From positions 32,244 through 96,243 of the forward strand of contig JAKVAX010000013.1 in the NCBI GenBank assembly GCA_022447625.1: DNA of 64,000 bases. Reading direction: 5' to 3'. The DNA comes from Flavobacteriales bacterium (GTDB taxonomy: Bacteria > Bacteroidota > Bacteroidia > Flavobacteriales_D > Sanyastnellaceae). The translations under genes were made by a program, and so were the position numbers. This document shows positions 50,418 through 59,466 of this stretch, one piece after another (the first letter of the stretch is position 1; each line of letters begins with the position of its first letter). The notes under the pieces are model-generated. The model did no database searches, had not been told where the DNA came from, and was given only the letters and a program-made list of their open reading frames with translations.

Positions 50418-52913
50418 TTATTCCGCCGCGAACTGATTAGAATTCGACATTGAACTTAATTTATCATTCGCTTCGATACCACATTCTAGGAAGTTTTGGT
50501 ACTCTTCAATGTCTGGAGTGTACCCCACTGGTTTTGTGAGAAGCTCACCATCTGGGCTCAAAAGCACATAGTACGGCTGACTATTGTTGTTGAAGTAGTG
50601 CGTTTGGAATGTACCCCATTTGTGCCCAATGGTACTAATTCGCTTCGTTTTCTTCTCCCCCTCATGTTCGAATTCGAATACTCCTTGCTGTTCTGAAGGA
50701 AGATCATTTTTGTCGTCAACGTAGAGCGAAACTAGGACATAATTCTCACTGATTGTTTTGTCCACAAGGGTGTCTGTCCAGACAGTTTCTTCCATCTTGC
50801 GGCAATTCACACAAGCCCATCCGGTAAAATCAACCAGCAATGGTTTGTTGACTTCTTTGGCGTGAGCCAACGCTTCTTCGAAGTCGTCGAATTCTAGTTC
50901 GCCGCCATACCAGCTGTAGTGTGTCGGAGGTGGCATCCCAGAAAGAAGATCGTGATCCCAAGGTGGTTTTTCCATTACACCAGGGATGAGATAAATCGTG
51001 AATGCAACCACGAGTGAGACGAAACCAATTCTGAACAATGAAAACTTCTTGATTGGTGAATCGTGCGGGAATTTCAATAGACCTACCAAGTATAGAATCA
51101 ATCCTACCCCGATGATTGCCCAGATTAGGAAAAACGTTTCCCTTTCAATGAGACCCCATTGTTTCACGAGGTCTGCATTGCTCAAGAATTTCACGGCCAA
51201 TGCCAGTTCGATGAATCCTAGGACTACTTTCACGCTGTTCAACCACCCTCCTGATTTAGGAAGACTATTCAACATCGCTGGGAAAGCAGCGAATAGGGCA
51301 AAAGGTAAACCTAAGGCAACGCCAAACCCGGCCATGGCTGCGGTTATTGGCCATGGTCCATTTTTAAGGGCATTTCCAAGCACTGTCCCTAGGATTGGAC
51401 CAGTACATGAAAAACTGACTAATGCCAGGGTCAAAGCCATGAAGAAGATTCCGGCAAGTCCTCCTACGTTGGACGCGCTATCTGCTTTGTTCAAGAGCTT
51501 ATTTGGGAGTCTGATTTCAAAGAACCCGAAGAAGCTAATGGCAAACACAAGGAAGATCACGAAAAACGCAAGATTCAACGGAATTGAGGTGGCGATTTCA
51601 TTTAAGACTGTGGAGTCTGTACCAAAGTGGAATGGTACTGAAAGCAACACATAAATGAGGAAGATGAAGAATCCGTACAAGAGGGCTTTACCAATCCCAG
51701 ATCCTTTGTCTGTTCCTCCTTTAGTGAAGAAGCTTACCGTCAGTGGAATCATTGGGAAAACACAAGGTGTAAGCAATGCGACAAATCCACCCAAAAGTCC
51801 GAAGATGAAGATTTGCCAAGAGCTCGTATCGCTACCAATCTCTTCTACAGAGGCCTCAGTCGATTCTCCGTCTGATGCAATAGCACAGTTACTTACCGGA
51901 TTCTTGATGTCAAGGTTGCTCATCTCTGGAAGCACTGTGCCAATGTGTCCTTTTGGGTCAGCTAACAACCCAGTTGGTTGACCAATTCCAGTCGAAAGAT
52001 TCACATCAAACTCAACCAACTCTGGTGGCAGACACATCTCGTCATTACAAACCATGAAGTCAACCCCGGCAGTAATCGTAGCGAGGTCTCCGTCAACCTT
52101 AATCTTCTGAAGGAATACAGGCGAGCCTTCGAAGTACGCTAAGTCCATCATGAAGTTTGGATCGTAGTGTACGATTGGTGTCTCTTCTTCAGTTTCACCT
52201 ACTGTTGCATAGCTATCTGGCAAAGTGAAGATGAAAGAAGTTGGAACTGGTCCTTCGTTGTTGTCTAGGTGCTGAGAGTACAAGTGCCATCCTTCGTCGA
52301 GGTTACAAACCATTTTGATGGTGTGCGTACCGTCGCCATTATCCATCGACGTGAAGTTCCATTTTGCTGGTTCGTAGATCTCTGGTTCTGGCTTCTTACC
52401 GTAGATTCCGCCGTCATCCGTACCTGCGTAAGCAAGGTCACCTTCATTGAAAACGAGGGTGAAGAAAATCGGGTCTGGGAAGATACACTTGCTATCATCA
52501 CAAGCCATGTAATCGAGTTGTCCTTCGATTTCGGCTGATTGACCTTCGAACTTAAATCCTTGACGGAACTCCACTTCATCTTCGAAATAGTTGAGGTCCA
52601 TTTCAAAGTTCGGATCATAGTGAGTGATGTATTCTCCCTCTTTTAGGCTTCCAATAGTAGTGAATCCAAGAGTGTCTTTGAAAACGACAGTGGTTGGGAT
52701 CGGTCCGAAAGCGTCTGGGTCGTCACTGATTACCGACGCATATACGTGCCATTTCTCTTCAATCGAAGCTTTTGCCACGAGTTCGAATTCGTTATTTGCC
52801 TTTTTCTCGATCGAAAGATCCCACGTTACTGGTTCTTCAATCTGTGCAAAACCACTCCAGGAAATGAGGAGTAAGGATGCCAATAATCCGAAAGTTGCTT
52901 TGAGTTTCAACAT
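50418..52913 (-). CDS. DsbD-type protein-disulfide reductase
   Basis: 831 residues that carry electrons from cytoplasmic thioredoxin to periplasmic thiols. After a signal peptide come two DsbD-alpha-like domains in tandem (about 25-150 and 175-310), each with a CxxxxxC pair (MACDDSKCIFP; MVCNDEMCLPP) and each with HYDPNFxMDLxYFE. Then a CcdA-like membrane domain with eight or so helices (about 375-640; Cys in LTPCVFPMIPL and FSCTGPILG) and a C-terminal thioredoxin domain with active site GWACVNCRKMEE. The single alpha domain of E. coli DsbD is thus doubled. A -7 box TATTTTTG (minus, 52937-52944) and the palindrome TGTTATATAACA (52924-52935) precede it. Confidence 0.92.
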   Translation of the reverse strand: MLKLKATFGLLASLLLISWSGFAQIEEPVTWDLSIEKKANNEFELVAKASIEEKWHVYASVISDDPDAFGPIPTTVVFKDTLGFTTIGSLKEGEYITHYDPNFEMDLNYFEDEVEFRQGFKFEGQSAEIEGQLDYMACDDSKCIFPDPIFFTLVFNEGDLAYAGTDDGGIYGKKPEPEIYEPAKWNFTSMDNGDGTHTIKMVCNLDEGWHLYSQHLDNNEGPVPTSFIFTLPDSYATVGETEEETPIVHYDPNFMMDLAYFEGSPVFLQKIKVDGDLATITAGVDFMVCNDEMCLPPELVEFDVNLSTGIGQPTGLLADPKGHIGTVLPEMSNLDIKNPVSNCAIASDGESTEASVEEIGSDTSSWQIFIFGLLGGFVALLTPCVFPMIPLTVSFFTKGGTDKGSGIGKALLYGFFIFLIYVLLSVPFHFGTDSTVLNEIATSIPLNLAFFVIFLVFAISFFGFFEIRLPNKLLNKADSASNVGGLAGIFFMALTLALVSFSCTGPILGTVLGNALKNGPWPITAAMAGFGVALGLPFALFAAFPAMLNSLPKSGGWLNSVKVVLGFIELALAVKFLSNADLVKQWGLIERETFFLIWAIIGVGLILYLVGLLKFPHDSPIKKFSLFRIGFVSLVVAFTIYLIPGVMEKPPWDHDLLSGMPPPTHYSWYGGELEFDDFEEALAHAKEVNKPLLVDFTGWACVNCRKMEETVWTDTLVDKTISENYVLVSLYVDDKNDLPSEQQGVFEFEHEGEKKTKRISTIGHKWGTFQTHYFNNNSQPYYVLLSPDGELLTKPVGYTPDIEEYQNFLECGIEANDKLSSMSNSNQFAAE

Positions 52914-52923
52914 CGTAAGAATG

Positions 52924-52944
52924 TGTTATATAACATCAAAAATA
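52924..52944 (-). promoter_or_regulatory. dsbD -7 box with adjacent palindrome
   Basis: TATTTTTG on the minus strand (52937-52944); no TTG at -33 spacing. The perfect 12-base palindrome TGTTATATAACA (52924-52935) covers the expected transcription start and could be an operator. Confidence 0.4.
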
Positions 52945-52994
52945 ACGCTATTGCTTGGTTTTAGTTACGTCGTAGTATTTTTCGAATTGGAATC

Positions 52995-53699
52995 CTAAAA
53001 CAGAGAAATCTCCTGTCCGACTTCCAATTTGAATCGTTTACGAACGGCCCAAGAGGTGAGGTAGAAGAGCGGGGTATCAAACAAAGCGACCAGCGCCTTG
53101 AATAAAAATCCGTTGAAGACGAGAGTCCAAAACAGCGCCCATTCAATTTCGCCGCCAAGGCAGAGCAATAGAATGACCGTAAAAGTATCGATAAACTGTG
53201 AGGTGAGGGTCGAAAAGTTGTTGCGAACCCAGAGCATCTTGCCTTTCGTGAGGCGTTTCCAGAAGTGGAAGACGCGGATATCAATAAACTGTGCGATGAG
53301 GTAGGCCGTCATGCTAGCGCCTACGGCCATGGCTGTTTGTCCGAAAACATGGCTGTATTGATCGTCAGTCACTGGCGACCAGCTAGTTGCCGGGGCAGAG
53401 TTTCCGAGATAGATGATTAATAAGACGAACAATGAGGCAAACAATCCGGCAAAAACAACCTGGTTGGCGCGTTTCGCTCCGTAGATCTCACTGATTAAGT
53501 CTGTAATGAGGAAGGTAATCGGGTAAGGCAGTATACCTACGCTTTGTTCGAAGCTGAATCCGTCAAAAAGTTCCCACGAGAAGAACTTTCGAAAGATCAG
53601 ATTGCATGAAACAAGCGCTGCGATGAATAGTCCTCCGAGGAGGATGAACAGTCGAAACGCTGCTTCACGGTCTTTAGTTGATAGGGAGGCTTGATCCAC
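52995..53699 (-). CDS. Queuosine precursor transporter (YhhQ/VUT family)
   Basis: 234 residues, about six membrane helices. Family landmarks are SVGILPYPITFLITDLISEIYGAKRANQVV, read as GILPYPITFLITDLISEIYG, and MTAYLIAQFIDIRVFHFWK, with NNFSTLTSQFIDTFTVILL. YhhQ imports preQ0/preQ1 for synthesis of the queuosine base at the tRNA wobble position. No que genes are nearby. Followed upstream on the same strand by a small unknown gene and tilS, another tRNA-modification gene. Confidence 0.9.
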   Translation of the reverse strand: MDQASLSTKDREAAFRLFILLGGLFIAALVSCNLIFRKFFSWELFDGFSFEQSVGILPYPITFLITDLISEIYGAKRANQVVFAGLFASLFVLLIIYLGNSAPATSWSPVTDDQYSHVFGQTAMAVGASMTAYLIAQFIDIRVFHFWKRLTKGKMLWVRNNFSTLTSQFIDTFTVILLLCLGGEIEWALFWTLVFNGFLFKALVALFDTPLFYLTSWAVRKRFKLEVGQEISLF

Positions 53700-53708
53700 C
53701 TCCCAAAG

Positions 53709-54026
53709 TTATGAAAACAAGCGTCCGGGGATACCGAGGAACTGAACCTTGCATATGCTTTGAATCGGCAAGGTGATATTTCGTTCCAAGAAAACGGAGC
53801 GATCACCAAGGGCAACTACTCTACTTAGAATTGGAAAGCAGGCCTGGTCATTTTCTACCCAAAATACGATACGCTCTTGATGTGCGCAGTCATACGAAAG
53901 GGCTTTCAACAGGGAGGTCATGCGCTGGCGTTTTGCCGGTTCGCTATGAAGGACATCTACACGAGATGCATGGAATTCGTTCAGGATCGCGCGGGTTACG
54001 GTGCGGTCAATTGGAAAGTGAGACAT
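53709..54026 (-). CDS. Hypothetical 105-residue protein
   Basis: A compact, mixed-charge protein without signal or membrane segment (MSHFPIDRTVTRAILNEFHA; LKALSYDCAHQERIVFWVEN; then FPILSRVVALGDRSVFLERN). I do not recognise the family. It lies nine bases past the 53699 gene start and 48 bases before tilS on the same strand, filling the gap; a competing plus-strand frame in the same place lacks any such fit. Probably real, function unknown. Confidence 0.6.
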   Translation of the reverse strand: MSHFPIDRTVTRAILNEFHASRVDVLHSEPAKRQRMTSLLKALSYDCAHQERIVFWVENDQACFPILSRVVALGDRSVFLERNITLPIQSICKVQFLGIPGRLFS

Positions 54027-54073
54027 GAGGGTCAGTTAGGTGAGTCCTTCAACGGAGATGTCTCACAAAGGTT

Positions 54074-55405
54074 TCAGAATTTGTCTGACAAGCTAAACTG
54101 AATGACTTGCTCTGTCTTGTCTGAAATCTTTACGGAATCGGCGATGCGGAGTCCTGCGAGCCAGATGATTTCGCCGGCACTTTCAAAAACCCATGCATTC
54201 TCTTTTTGGGCTTGACTCCATTTGGCCTGGGTGAAGATGTCGCTGAGCAATTGAGTTCCTTCTAGGCCTAACGGACGCATCCGATCTCCCTCGTGCCATG
54301 GTCGGACGGTGATGGGAAAGCTGATCTTATCCGCGTCCAGCGTGGCTTGCCAGTCGATTCCCAAAATGGGAAACTCTGATTTTGCTCCTTTTTCGATCTG
54401 AATATGCACTGGTGAGTGGATCTCTTCAGTGTCGAATTCGATCGTAGCGATTTGATCGCCTTTTCCAGAAGGTATTGTGCTGATTACTAGCGTTTCACGC
54501 TCTCTGATGATGCGGTGAGACTGGGAGTAGATTGCCTTGCCTGGTTTGCAGTAGAGCAGATTGATCATTTCGTCTACCCTGCGGGCCGGGAAACCATAGT
54601 CGTTTCCAATGTGTCCCAACATCAAGCGCTGAAATGGCAATTCGGCGAGGTCTTCTACATTTAGCTCGATGCCTTCTTCAGTTAAGATCATCATGCCTGG
54701 GGCCAGTTGACTCACGAATTGGTCAATGATGAAATTTACCTCGTCGAACATGGATACTTGGCGTTGTACATTGCGCTCAAACCCTGGTCTGATGCGTCGC
54801 ATCAACGGAATGAGGTCGTGACGAATTTGATTGCGTACGTATTTACGATCTACATTTGAGGCGTCGGTGCGGAAAGGAATCTTCCGGCTTTCAGCATAAG
54901 CTAAGATCTCTTCTTTGGTGAATCTCAGTAGGGGACGAACTACATTTCCTGAAGCTTCGGGAATGGCGTCGAAACCACTGAGTGAGCTGCCGCGCATGAT
55001 GTGCCAGAGGTAAGATTCGGTGGCGTCATCAGCGTGGTGTGCTGTAACAATTACATCGGCTTCAATTTCAGAACGAAGCTCTTCAAACCAGTCGTAGCGT
55101 GCTTTGCGGGCTGCTTCTTGAACTCCCATCCCACGTTCCTTGGCCAGCGTCTTGGCGTCAATTCTTCGAATGTGAACGGGGATGTTATTGGATTGTGCAA
55201 AGTTGTCTACGAATGCTTCATCGTCATCAGCATCTTGACCTCTCAGTCCGAAGTTCACATGGGCGAGATCTACCTCCATGCCCAGCTGCAGCAGCAGGTC
55301 TGTAAGAACCATGGAGTCTGGTCCGCCGCTAGTGGCAATGATCACGTGGTCGTCACTTAGAAGGAGACGACGTTGTTCGATGTGTTGTTTGAAGGCTTGA
55401 AGCAT
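54074..55405 (-). CDS. tilS: tRNA(Ile)-lysidine synthetase
   Basis: Attaches lysine to C34 of the CAU-anticodon tRNA-Ile so that it reads AUA codons; essential in most bacteria. 443 residues: PP-loop ATPase signature SGGPDSMVL (about residues 26-34), VDLAHVNFGLRGQDADDDEA, MGVQEAARKARYDWFEEL, VTAHHADDATESYLWHIMRG, then the TilS-specific middle and C-terminal domains (ITVRPWHEGDRMRPLG). The ATG at 55405 overlaps the pabB stop (TAATG) and gives the family N-terminus; an in-frame ATG at 55447 is inside pabB. Co-translated with pabB. Confidence 0.95.
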   Translation of the reverse strand: MLQAFKQHIEQRRLLLSDDHVIIATSGGPDSMVLTDLLLQLGMEVDLAHVNFGLRGQDADDDEAFVDNFAQSNNIPVHIRRIDAKTLAKERGMGVQEAARKARYDWFEELRSEIEADVIVTAHHADDATESYLWHIMRGSSLSGFDAIPEASGNVVRPLLRFTKEEILAYAESRKIPFRTDASNVDRKYVRNQIRHDLIPLMRRIRPGFERNVQRQVSMFDEVNFIIDQFVSQLAPGMMILTEEGIELNVEDLAELPFQRLMLGHIGNDYGFPARRVDEMINLLYCKPGKAIYSQSHRIIRERETLVISTIPSGKGDQIATIEFDTEEIHSPVHIQIEKGAKSEFPILGIDWQATLDADKISFPITVRPWHEGDRMRPLGLEGTQLLSDIFTQAKWSQAQKENAWVFESAGEIIWLAGLRIADSVKISDKTEQVIQFSLSDKF

Positions 55406-56634
55406 TAGCGTAGTGCTTTGAACAGTGCGTCTGCCTTGAGCAGGCACTCTTCGTATTCTTTCTCCGGGTCACAAAGAGCAGTGATGGCTCCTCCAACGCG
55501 AGCTGAAAGATAGTGGCTTTCGCTATTGTATAGAAGGCTGCGAATCACAACGTTAAAGTCGAAGTTGCCATTGGGTTCGATGTAGCCTACGCTTCCTGAG
55601 TATAGTCCACGGTCTGACCTTTCGATTTCGTCAATCAACTGCATCGATCTCACTTTAGGAGCGCCTGTCATCGATCCCATAGGGAATGTTGCTTGCAGTA
55701 ATTCGCTGAATTTTAGTTCTTTTTTCGCTAGCGCGGAAACGGTGGAGATCATTTGGTGAACGGTCTCGAAGGAATAGATTTCGCAGAGTTCGTCCACGTT
55801 AACGGAGTTTGGCTGAGCGATCCTACCAAGGTCGTTGCGCACAAGATCAGTGATCATGATATTTTCTCCGCGCTCTTTCTCGTCAGCGCGGAGTGCTTCT
55901 TTTAGCAGCTCGTCTTCCTCTGGAGTGTTTCCACGACGGGTGGTTCCTTTGATGGGTTGGCTAATCAATTGGTCACCAATGCGTTTGAGGTAGCGTTCCG
56001 GACTGCCACAAAGCAGATGGGAAGCGTTCGTTCTGATAAAAACGGAGAATGGAGCCCTGGTCAGATAGTGTAGTTTCTTGTAGGTTTCGAAGGGCTGAAT
56101 GTCAGCAGATTCATTGAAGAATTCCTGACAGTAGTTCATTTCGTAAATGTCTCCTCGTTGGATGTGCTGCTGTACTTTGCCTAGGTCTTCAAGGTAGTCT
56201 TCACGAGTGAGTCTTGGATAGAGTTCAACCGCTTCTTGTGTGAAGCTGTCGCTTGGTTCAAGAATTGATTTGAGTACTTCACTCAGTTGAGGATTTGAAT
56301 GTCCGCTGATCACCTCAATATTGCCTCGTTCAATCGAGAAAAGCATCTGTGGTACGAGGATTAGACTCTCGGGAATATCAGTGTTTTCAGGGTGTTTCGA
56401 AGAAAGGTCTTCAATGCTGTTCTTCAGATTGTATCCGAACAGAGCTACTTTCCATTCGTCTTTGTGTTGTTCTAAGAAGTGGTCGATTGCCTTGAGTTGA
56501 GTGTTGGATTGAAAGCGAATCGAGTGTGCTTCTCCAACGGCAAGTAGGGATCGGCCGTGAAATGATCCGTCGTGAAGGTAAACGACGGTGTCGTGTGGAA
56601 GGCTTCCTAGTTCAGGGATGAGTGTCTCTACCAT
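55405..56634 (-). CDS. pabB: Aminodeoxychorismate synthase component I-like
   Basis: A 409-residue chorismate-binding enzyme. The C-terminal two-thirds carry the chorismate domain: FIRTNASHLLCGSPERYLKR, QPIKGTTRRGN (the PIKGT motif with the Lys used by PabB), ENIMITDLVRNDLGR, FPMGSMTGAPKVRSMQLIDE and SGSVGYIEPNGNFDFNV. Its role is making p-aminobenzoate for folate together with a glutaminase (pabA) not present here. Anthranilate synthase (TrpE) is the alternative, but the PIKGT motif favours PabB. It overlaps tilS by one base, and holds one exact 15-mer copy (read SALAK). Confidence 0.87.
   Translation of the reverse strand: MVETLIPELGSLPHDTVVYLHDGSFHGRSLLAVGEAHSIRFQSNTQLKAIDHFLEQHKDEWKVALFGYNLKNSIEDLSSKHPENTDIPESLILVPQMLFSIERGNIEVISGHSNPQLSEVLKSILEPSDSFTQEAVELYPRLTREDYLEDLGKVQQHIQRGDIYEMNYCQEFFNESADIQPFETYKKLHYLTRAPFSVFIRTNASHLLCGSPERYLKRIGDQLISQPIKGTTRRGNTPEEDELLKEALRADEKERGENIMITDLVRNDLGRIAQPNSVNVDELCEIYSFETVHQMISTVSALAKKELKFSELLQATFPMGSMTGAPKVRSMQLIDEIERSDRGLYSGSVGYIEPNGNFDFNVVIRSLLYNSESHYLSARVGGAITALCDPEKEYEECLLKADALFKALR
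55724..55738. repeat. Interspersed 15-mer, exact copy
   Basis: TTCGCTAGCGCGGAA inside pabB, read on the coding strand as SALAK. Confidence 0.85.
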
Positions 56635-56749
56635 CCCAAAATGAAATTATATTCCCAATAAGGGAAAAAGTGTGATTTTGGCACGATGTGTAAACTACTG
56701 ATATTCAACAACTATGCTTCAAACGTATAAAGTGGTACGTACTTTGCGA

Positions 56750-56861
56750 TTTGGGATGCCGGACTCTCACTGGTAATCTCATAGATAACCGAATGCCAAG
56801 AGTTTATTTCAGATGATTAGCTCGATAAGGGGTCCAAACGTGGAGCCCTTATCACTTTTTT
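56750..56861 (+). ncRNA. Candidate structured small RNA of about 110 nt
   Basis: The pabB-hemH gap has no open frame, but the plus strand carries nested stems: ACTCT (56763-56767) with AGAGT (56800-56804), enclosing the 19-base hairpin GGTAATCTCATAGATAACC (56772-56790; one A-A mismatch), then a strong intrinsic terminator. Both flanking genes are on the minus strand, so the terminator cannot serve them. The start is estimated from TACTTTG (56740-56746), a -7-like box one base short of consensus. I do not recognise an RNA family. Confidence 0.5.
56824..56861 (+). terminator. Intrinsic terminator in the pabB-hemH gap
   Basis: GATAAGGG (56824-56831) pairs with CCCTTATC (56846-56853), with CC/GG pairs nearer the loop, followed by six T on the plus strand. 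Confidence 0.75.
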
Positions 56862-57873
56862 AGACCATTCGTTTCCGCGCTAGCGACTCCAGCGCATCAA
56901 CCCAATCATCATCGGCATTCAAGCTAGGTACAAGATCTAACTTCTCGCCCCCCGCTTCTTGGAAGTCCTTGTCGTACTCCTCACCAATTTCGATTAAAGT
57001 TTCCAAACAATCAGCAACAAAGGCTGGAGAGAATACCAATAATCGCTTCGCACCTTTCTCTGCTTGTTCTTCGACTACTTCGTCAGCGAACGGACGCAGC
57101 CATTTGCTGTCTAGGCGTGATTGGAAGCATACCGTGTAGTCTTCTTCTTTCATGCCTAAACGTTCCGCAATGGCGCGTGTTGTCGCATAACAAGTTGCCT
57201 TGTAGCAGAACTTATTCTCTTCGTTGATCTCGTCTTCACAGCTGTGATTCGAGCACTGACGATCTTCATATACTTTGTCGACCTGACGCTCTGGAAGACC
57301 GTGGTAGCTGAAAAGGAAGTGATCGTAACTTTCTAGATCGAATTTCTGCGCACGTGTGACGAAGCCATTGATGTACATATCGTCATCCCAGTATTGACTT
57401 ACGGCAGTGATTTCAGGGATCACATACCACTTTGAAATGATTTTAAATGCCTTTTCAATGGTAGATCCTGTTGTGGCGCTGGCGTACTGTGCGTACAGAG
57501 GTATGATGATGATGCGATCATAATTGGCTTTTTCCATTCTCGCCATGACCGAATCCATGGAAGGACTTTGGTAGCGCATCGCCAATTCTACAGTCACATC
57601 TTCACCTTCAAAACGAGTCTGAAGTTTCTTTGTCAATTCTTGACTGTACAAGAGCAAGGGTGAGCCGGCGTCGGTCCACACTTTCTTGTATTCAGCAGAT
57701 GATTTGAATCGTCGCGTAGGAGAGATGATTCCATTCACCAATATCTTTCGTGGTAGCCACGGGATATCGATAACACGTCCATCTCCTAGAAATTCTGTGA
57801 GGTAACGTCCTACTGCCCCTGGTGTGGGTGCATCAGGCGTGCCAAGGTTGATAAGTAAGATTCCGGTCTTCAT
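56860..57873 (-). CDS. hemH: Ferrochelatase
   Basis: Inserts Fe(II) into protoporphyrin IX, the last step of heme synthesis. 337 residues: GILLINLGTPDAPTPGAVGR, LAMRYQSPSMDSVMARME, IIIPLYAQYASATTGSTIEK, the conserved HGLPERQV in FLFSYHGLPERQVDK (metal-site His), and the C-terminal catalytic Glu region CLETLIEIGEEYDKDFQEAG. Cysteines CSNHSCEDEI and FCYKATCYATT lie after the HGLP motif. 36 bases after lpd's stop on the same strand. It supplies heme for proteins such as the di-heme peroxidase at 28468. Confidence 0.95.
   Translation of the reverse strand: MKTGILLINLGTPDAPTPGAVGRYLTEFLGDGRVIDIPWLPRKILVNGIISPTRRFKSSAEYKKVWTDAGSPLLLYSQELTKKLQTRFEGEDVTVELAMRYQSPSMDSVMARMEKANYDRIIIIPLYAQYASATTGSTIEKAFKIISKWYVIPEITAVSQYWDDDMYINGFVTRAQKFDLESYDHFLFSYHGLPERQVDKVYEDRQCSNHSCEDEINEENKFCYKATCYATTRAIAERLGMKEEDYTVCFQSRLDSKWLRPFADEVVEEQAEKGAKRLLVFSPAFVADCLETLIEIGEEYDKDFQEAGGEKLDLVPSLNADDDWVDALESLARKRMV
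56873..56886. repeat. Interspersed motif, 14 of 15 bases
   Basis: TTCCGCGCTAGCGA, last base differs. At the 3' end of hemH, read as SLARK just before the stop. Confidence 0.75.
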
Positions 57874-57909
57874 AGTCCGATTGAAACAATCCCATAGGGA
57901 TCGAGTTCA

Positions 57910-59319
57910 TCAGATGTGAATTGCACGATTATCAGTTGCCGCCAACGCTGCTTCACGGAATGATTCAGTGAAGGTTGGGTGCGCGTGACTCACACGTGTA
58001 ATATCTTCGGCGCTAGCGCGGAATTCCATGGCAACAACCGCTTCCGCGATCATGTCAGCTGCACGTGGACCACACATGTGAACACCAAGGATCTCATCTG
58101 TTTCTTTATGTGCCAATACCTTAATCAGACCATCCGTATCCATGCTCGCTCGAGCACGTCCGCTGGCTTTGAATGGGAATGATCCCACTTTGTAAGGTGT
58201 TCCGGCGTCTTTCAATTGCTCTTCGGTGTGACCAACGCTGGCAACTTCAGGCCAAGTGTAAACTACACCAGGAATCAATAGGTAGTTGATGTGTGGCTTT
58301 TGGCCAGCAATCTGTTCAGCTACCAATGTTCCTTCTTCTTCCGCTTTGTGCGCAAGCATCGCTCCCTTGATCACATCTCCAATGGCGTAGATGTTGGCGT
58401 GCTTCGTTTGAAGGTGATCATTCACCTCAATGCGACCACGCTCGTCAGTAGCAATTCCAACGTTCTCAAGTCCAAGTCTGTCAGTGTATGGCTTGCGACC
58501 TACTGCTACCAAGCAGTAATCTGCTTTGAGCTCGATCTCTTTACCTTTTTTATCGTCAGCTTTGACAGTTACGGAGCGACTCGTAGCACTTACTTCTTTC
58601 ACCTTGTGGCTTAACAAAAGCTTCATGCCCATCTTCTTCAATGAACGACCGAGTTCTTTCCCCATCGTGCGATCCATCGTAGGGATGATCGAATCCATGT
58701 ACTCAACGATGGTTACTTCAGTACCTAGACGCTGGTATACTGATCCGAGCTCGAGTCCGATCACTCCACCACCAATCACGACCATCTTCTTTGGTACTTT
58801 CTGAAGTTCCAACGCTTCTGTTGAAGTGATCACGCGCTTCTTATCGATATCTATGAATGGGAGAGACGATGGCTTTGAACCGGTAGCGATAATTGTCTTC
58901 TTTGCTTCGATGATTTCTGTTGAACCGTCTTCTTTCGCAATATTGATCTCAGTAGTAGACTTGAATGAACCATGTCCGTGGAATACGTCGATCTTGTTTT
59001 TCTTCATCAAGAAATCGATTCCACCTACCGTTTGCTCAACCACTTCACCCTTGCGCTTGATCATTTGAGGCATGTCTACCGAAAGGTTGTTCAGCTTGAT
59101 ACCGTGCGTTTCAAATTGCTCCTTTGCTTGGTGGTAGTGTTCTGATGAATCAAGCAGCGCTTTTGATGGAATACATCCAACGTTGAGGCAGGTACCTCCT
59201 AGGGTGTTGTATTTTTCAATGATCGCGGTCTTGAGACCTAGCTGTGCACAGCGAATCGCTGCCACGTACCCTCCTGGGCCTGAGCCGATAACGGCTACGT
59301 CATATGTTGCCATGGACAT
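57910..59319 (-). CDS. lpd: Dihydrolipoyl dehydrogenase
   Basis: E3 of the pyruvate and 2-oxoglutarate dehydrogenase complexes and of glycine cleavage; reoxidises dihydrolipoamide with NAD. 469 residues: FAD site VAVIGSGPGGYVAAIRC, redox disulfide GGTCLNVGCIPSKALLD (Cys44/Cys49), NAD site VVIGGGVIGLELGSVYQRLG, IYAIGDVIKGAMLAHKAEEEG, and the C-terminal His-Glu pair in VSHAHPTFTESFREA. The start at 59319 is used, though Met3 is equally possible. A -7 box TAACTTTG (minus, 59340-59347) precedes it. No E1 or E2 gene is in the window. Confidence 0.96.
   Translation of the reverse strand: MSMATYDVAVIGSGPGGYVAAIRCAQLGLKTAIIEKYNTLGGTCLNVGCIPSKALLDSSEHYHQAKEQFETHGIKLNNLSVDMPQMIKRKGEVVEQTVGGIDFLMKKNKIDVFHGHGSFKSTTEINIAKEDGSTEIIEAKKTIIATGSKPSSLPFIDIDKKRVITSTEALELQKVPKKMVVIGGGVIGLELGSVYQRLGTEVTIVEYMDSIIPTMDRTMGKELGRSLKKMGMKLLLSHKVKEVSATSRSVTVKADDKKGKEIELKADYCLVAVGRKPYTDRLGLENVGIATDERGRIEVNDHLQTKHANIYAIGDVIKGAMLAHKAEEEGTLVAEQIAGQKPHINYLLIPGVVYTWPEVASVGHTEEQLKDAGTPYKVGSFPFKASGRARASMDTDGLIKVLAHKETDEILGVHMCGPRAADMIAEAVVAMEFRASAEDITRVSHAHPTFTESFREAALAATDNRAIHI
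58010..58023. repeat. Interspersed motif, variant
   Basis: GCGCTAGCGCGGAA preceded by TTCGG, a copy with one extra GC step in the left arm. In lpd, read as FRASAE. Confidence 0.7.
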
Positions 59320-59466
59320 TCTTATGCAAGTTGTGCCTACAAAGTTATGAAAGGGGGTGAATCTAAGTGCCTGTGTTAAGGTTCATTTTGATTCTGCTTG
59401 GCCTTATTTTTGTTTCTTTGCACTCTAATCCAGGCTTCCTGAAAACTGTAATCCTGCCCAGTTCCT

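Noticed and set aside
50998..51654. 218-codon plus-strand frame opposite dsbD
   Set aside because: Antisense shadow of the CcdA-like membrane domain; rich in Lys, Thr and Pro with no domain pattern.
53877..54101. 74-codon plus-strand frame opposite the 105-residue gene
   Set aside because: The minus-strand frame fills the gap in an operon-like run and is the more protein-like; the plus-strand frame enters the tilS 3' end.
55868..55896. CTCCGCGCT and AGCGCGGAG in pabB as another interspersed-motif copy
   Set aside because: The two halves are complementary but lack the CTAG core and spacing of the 15-mer family; probably chance.
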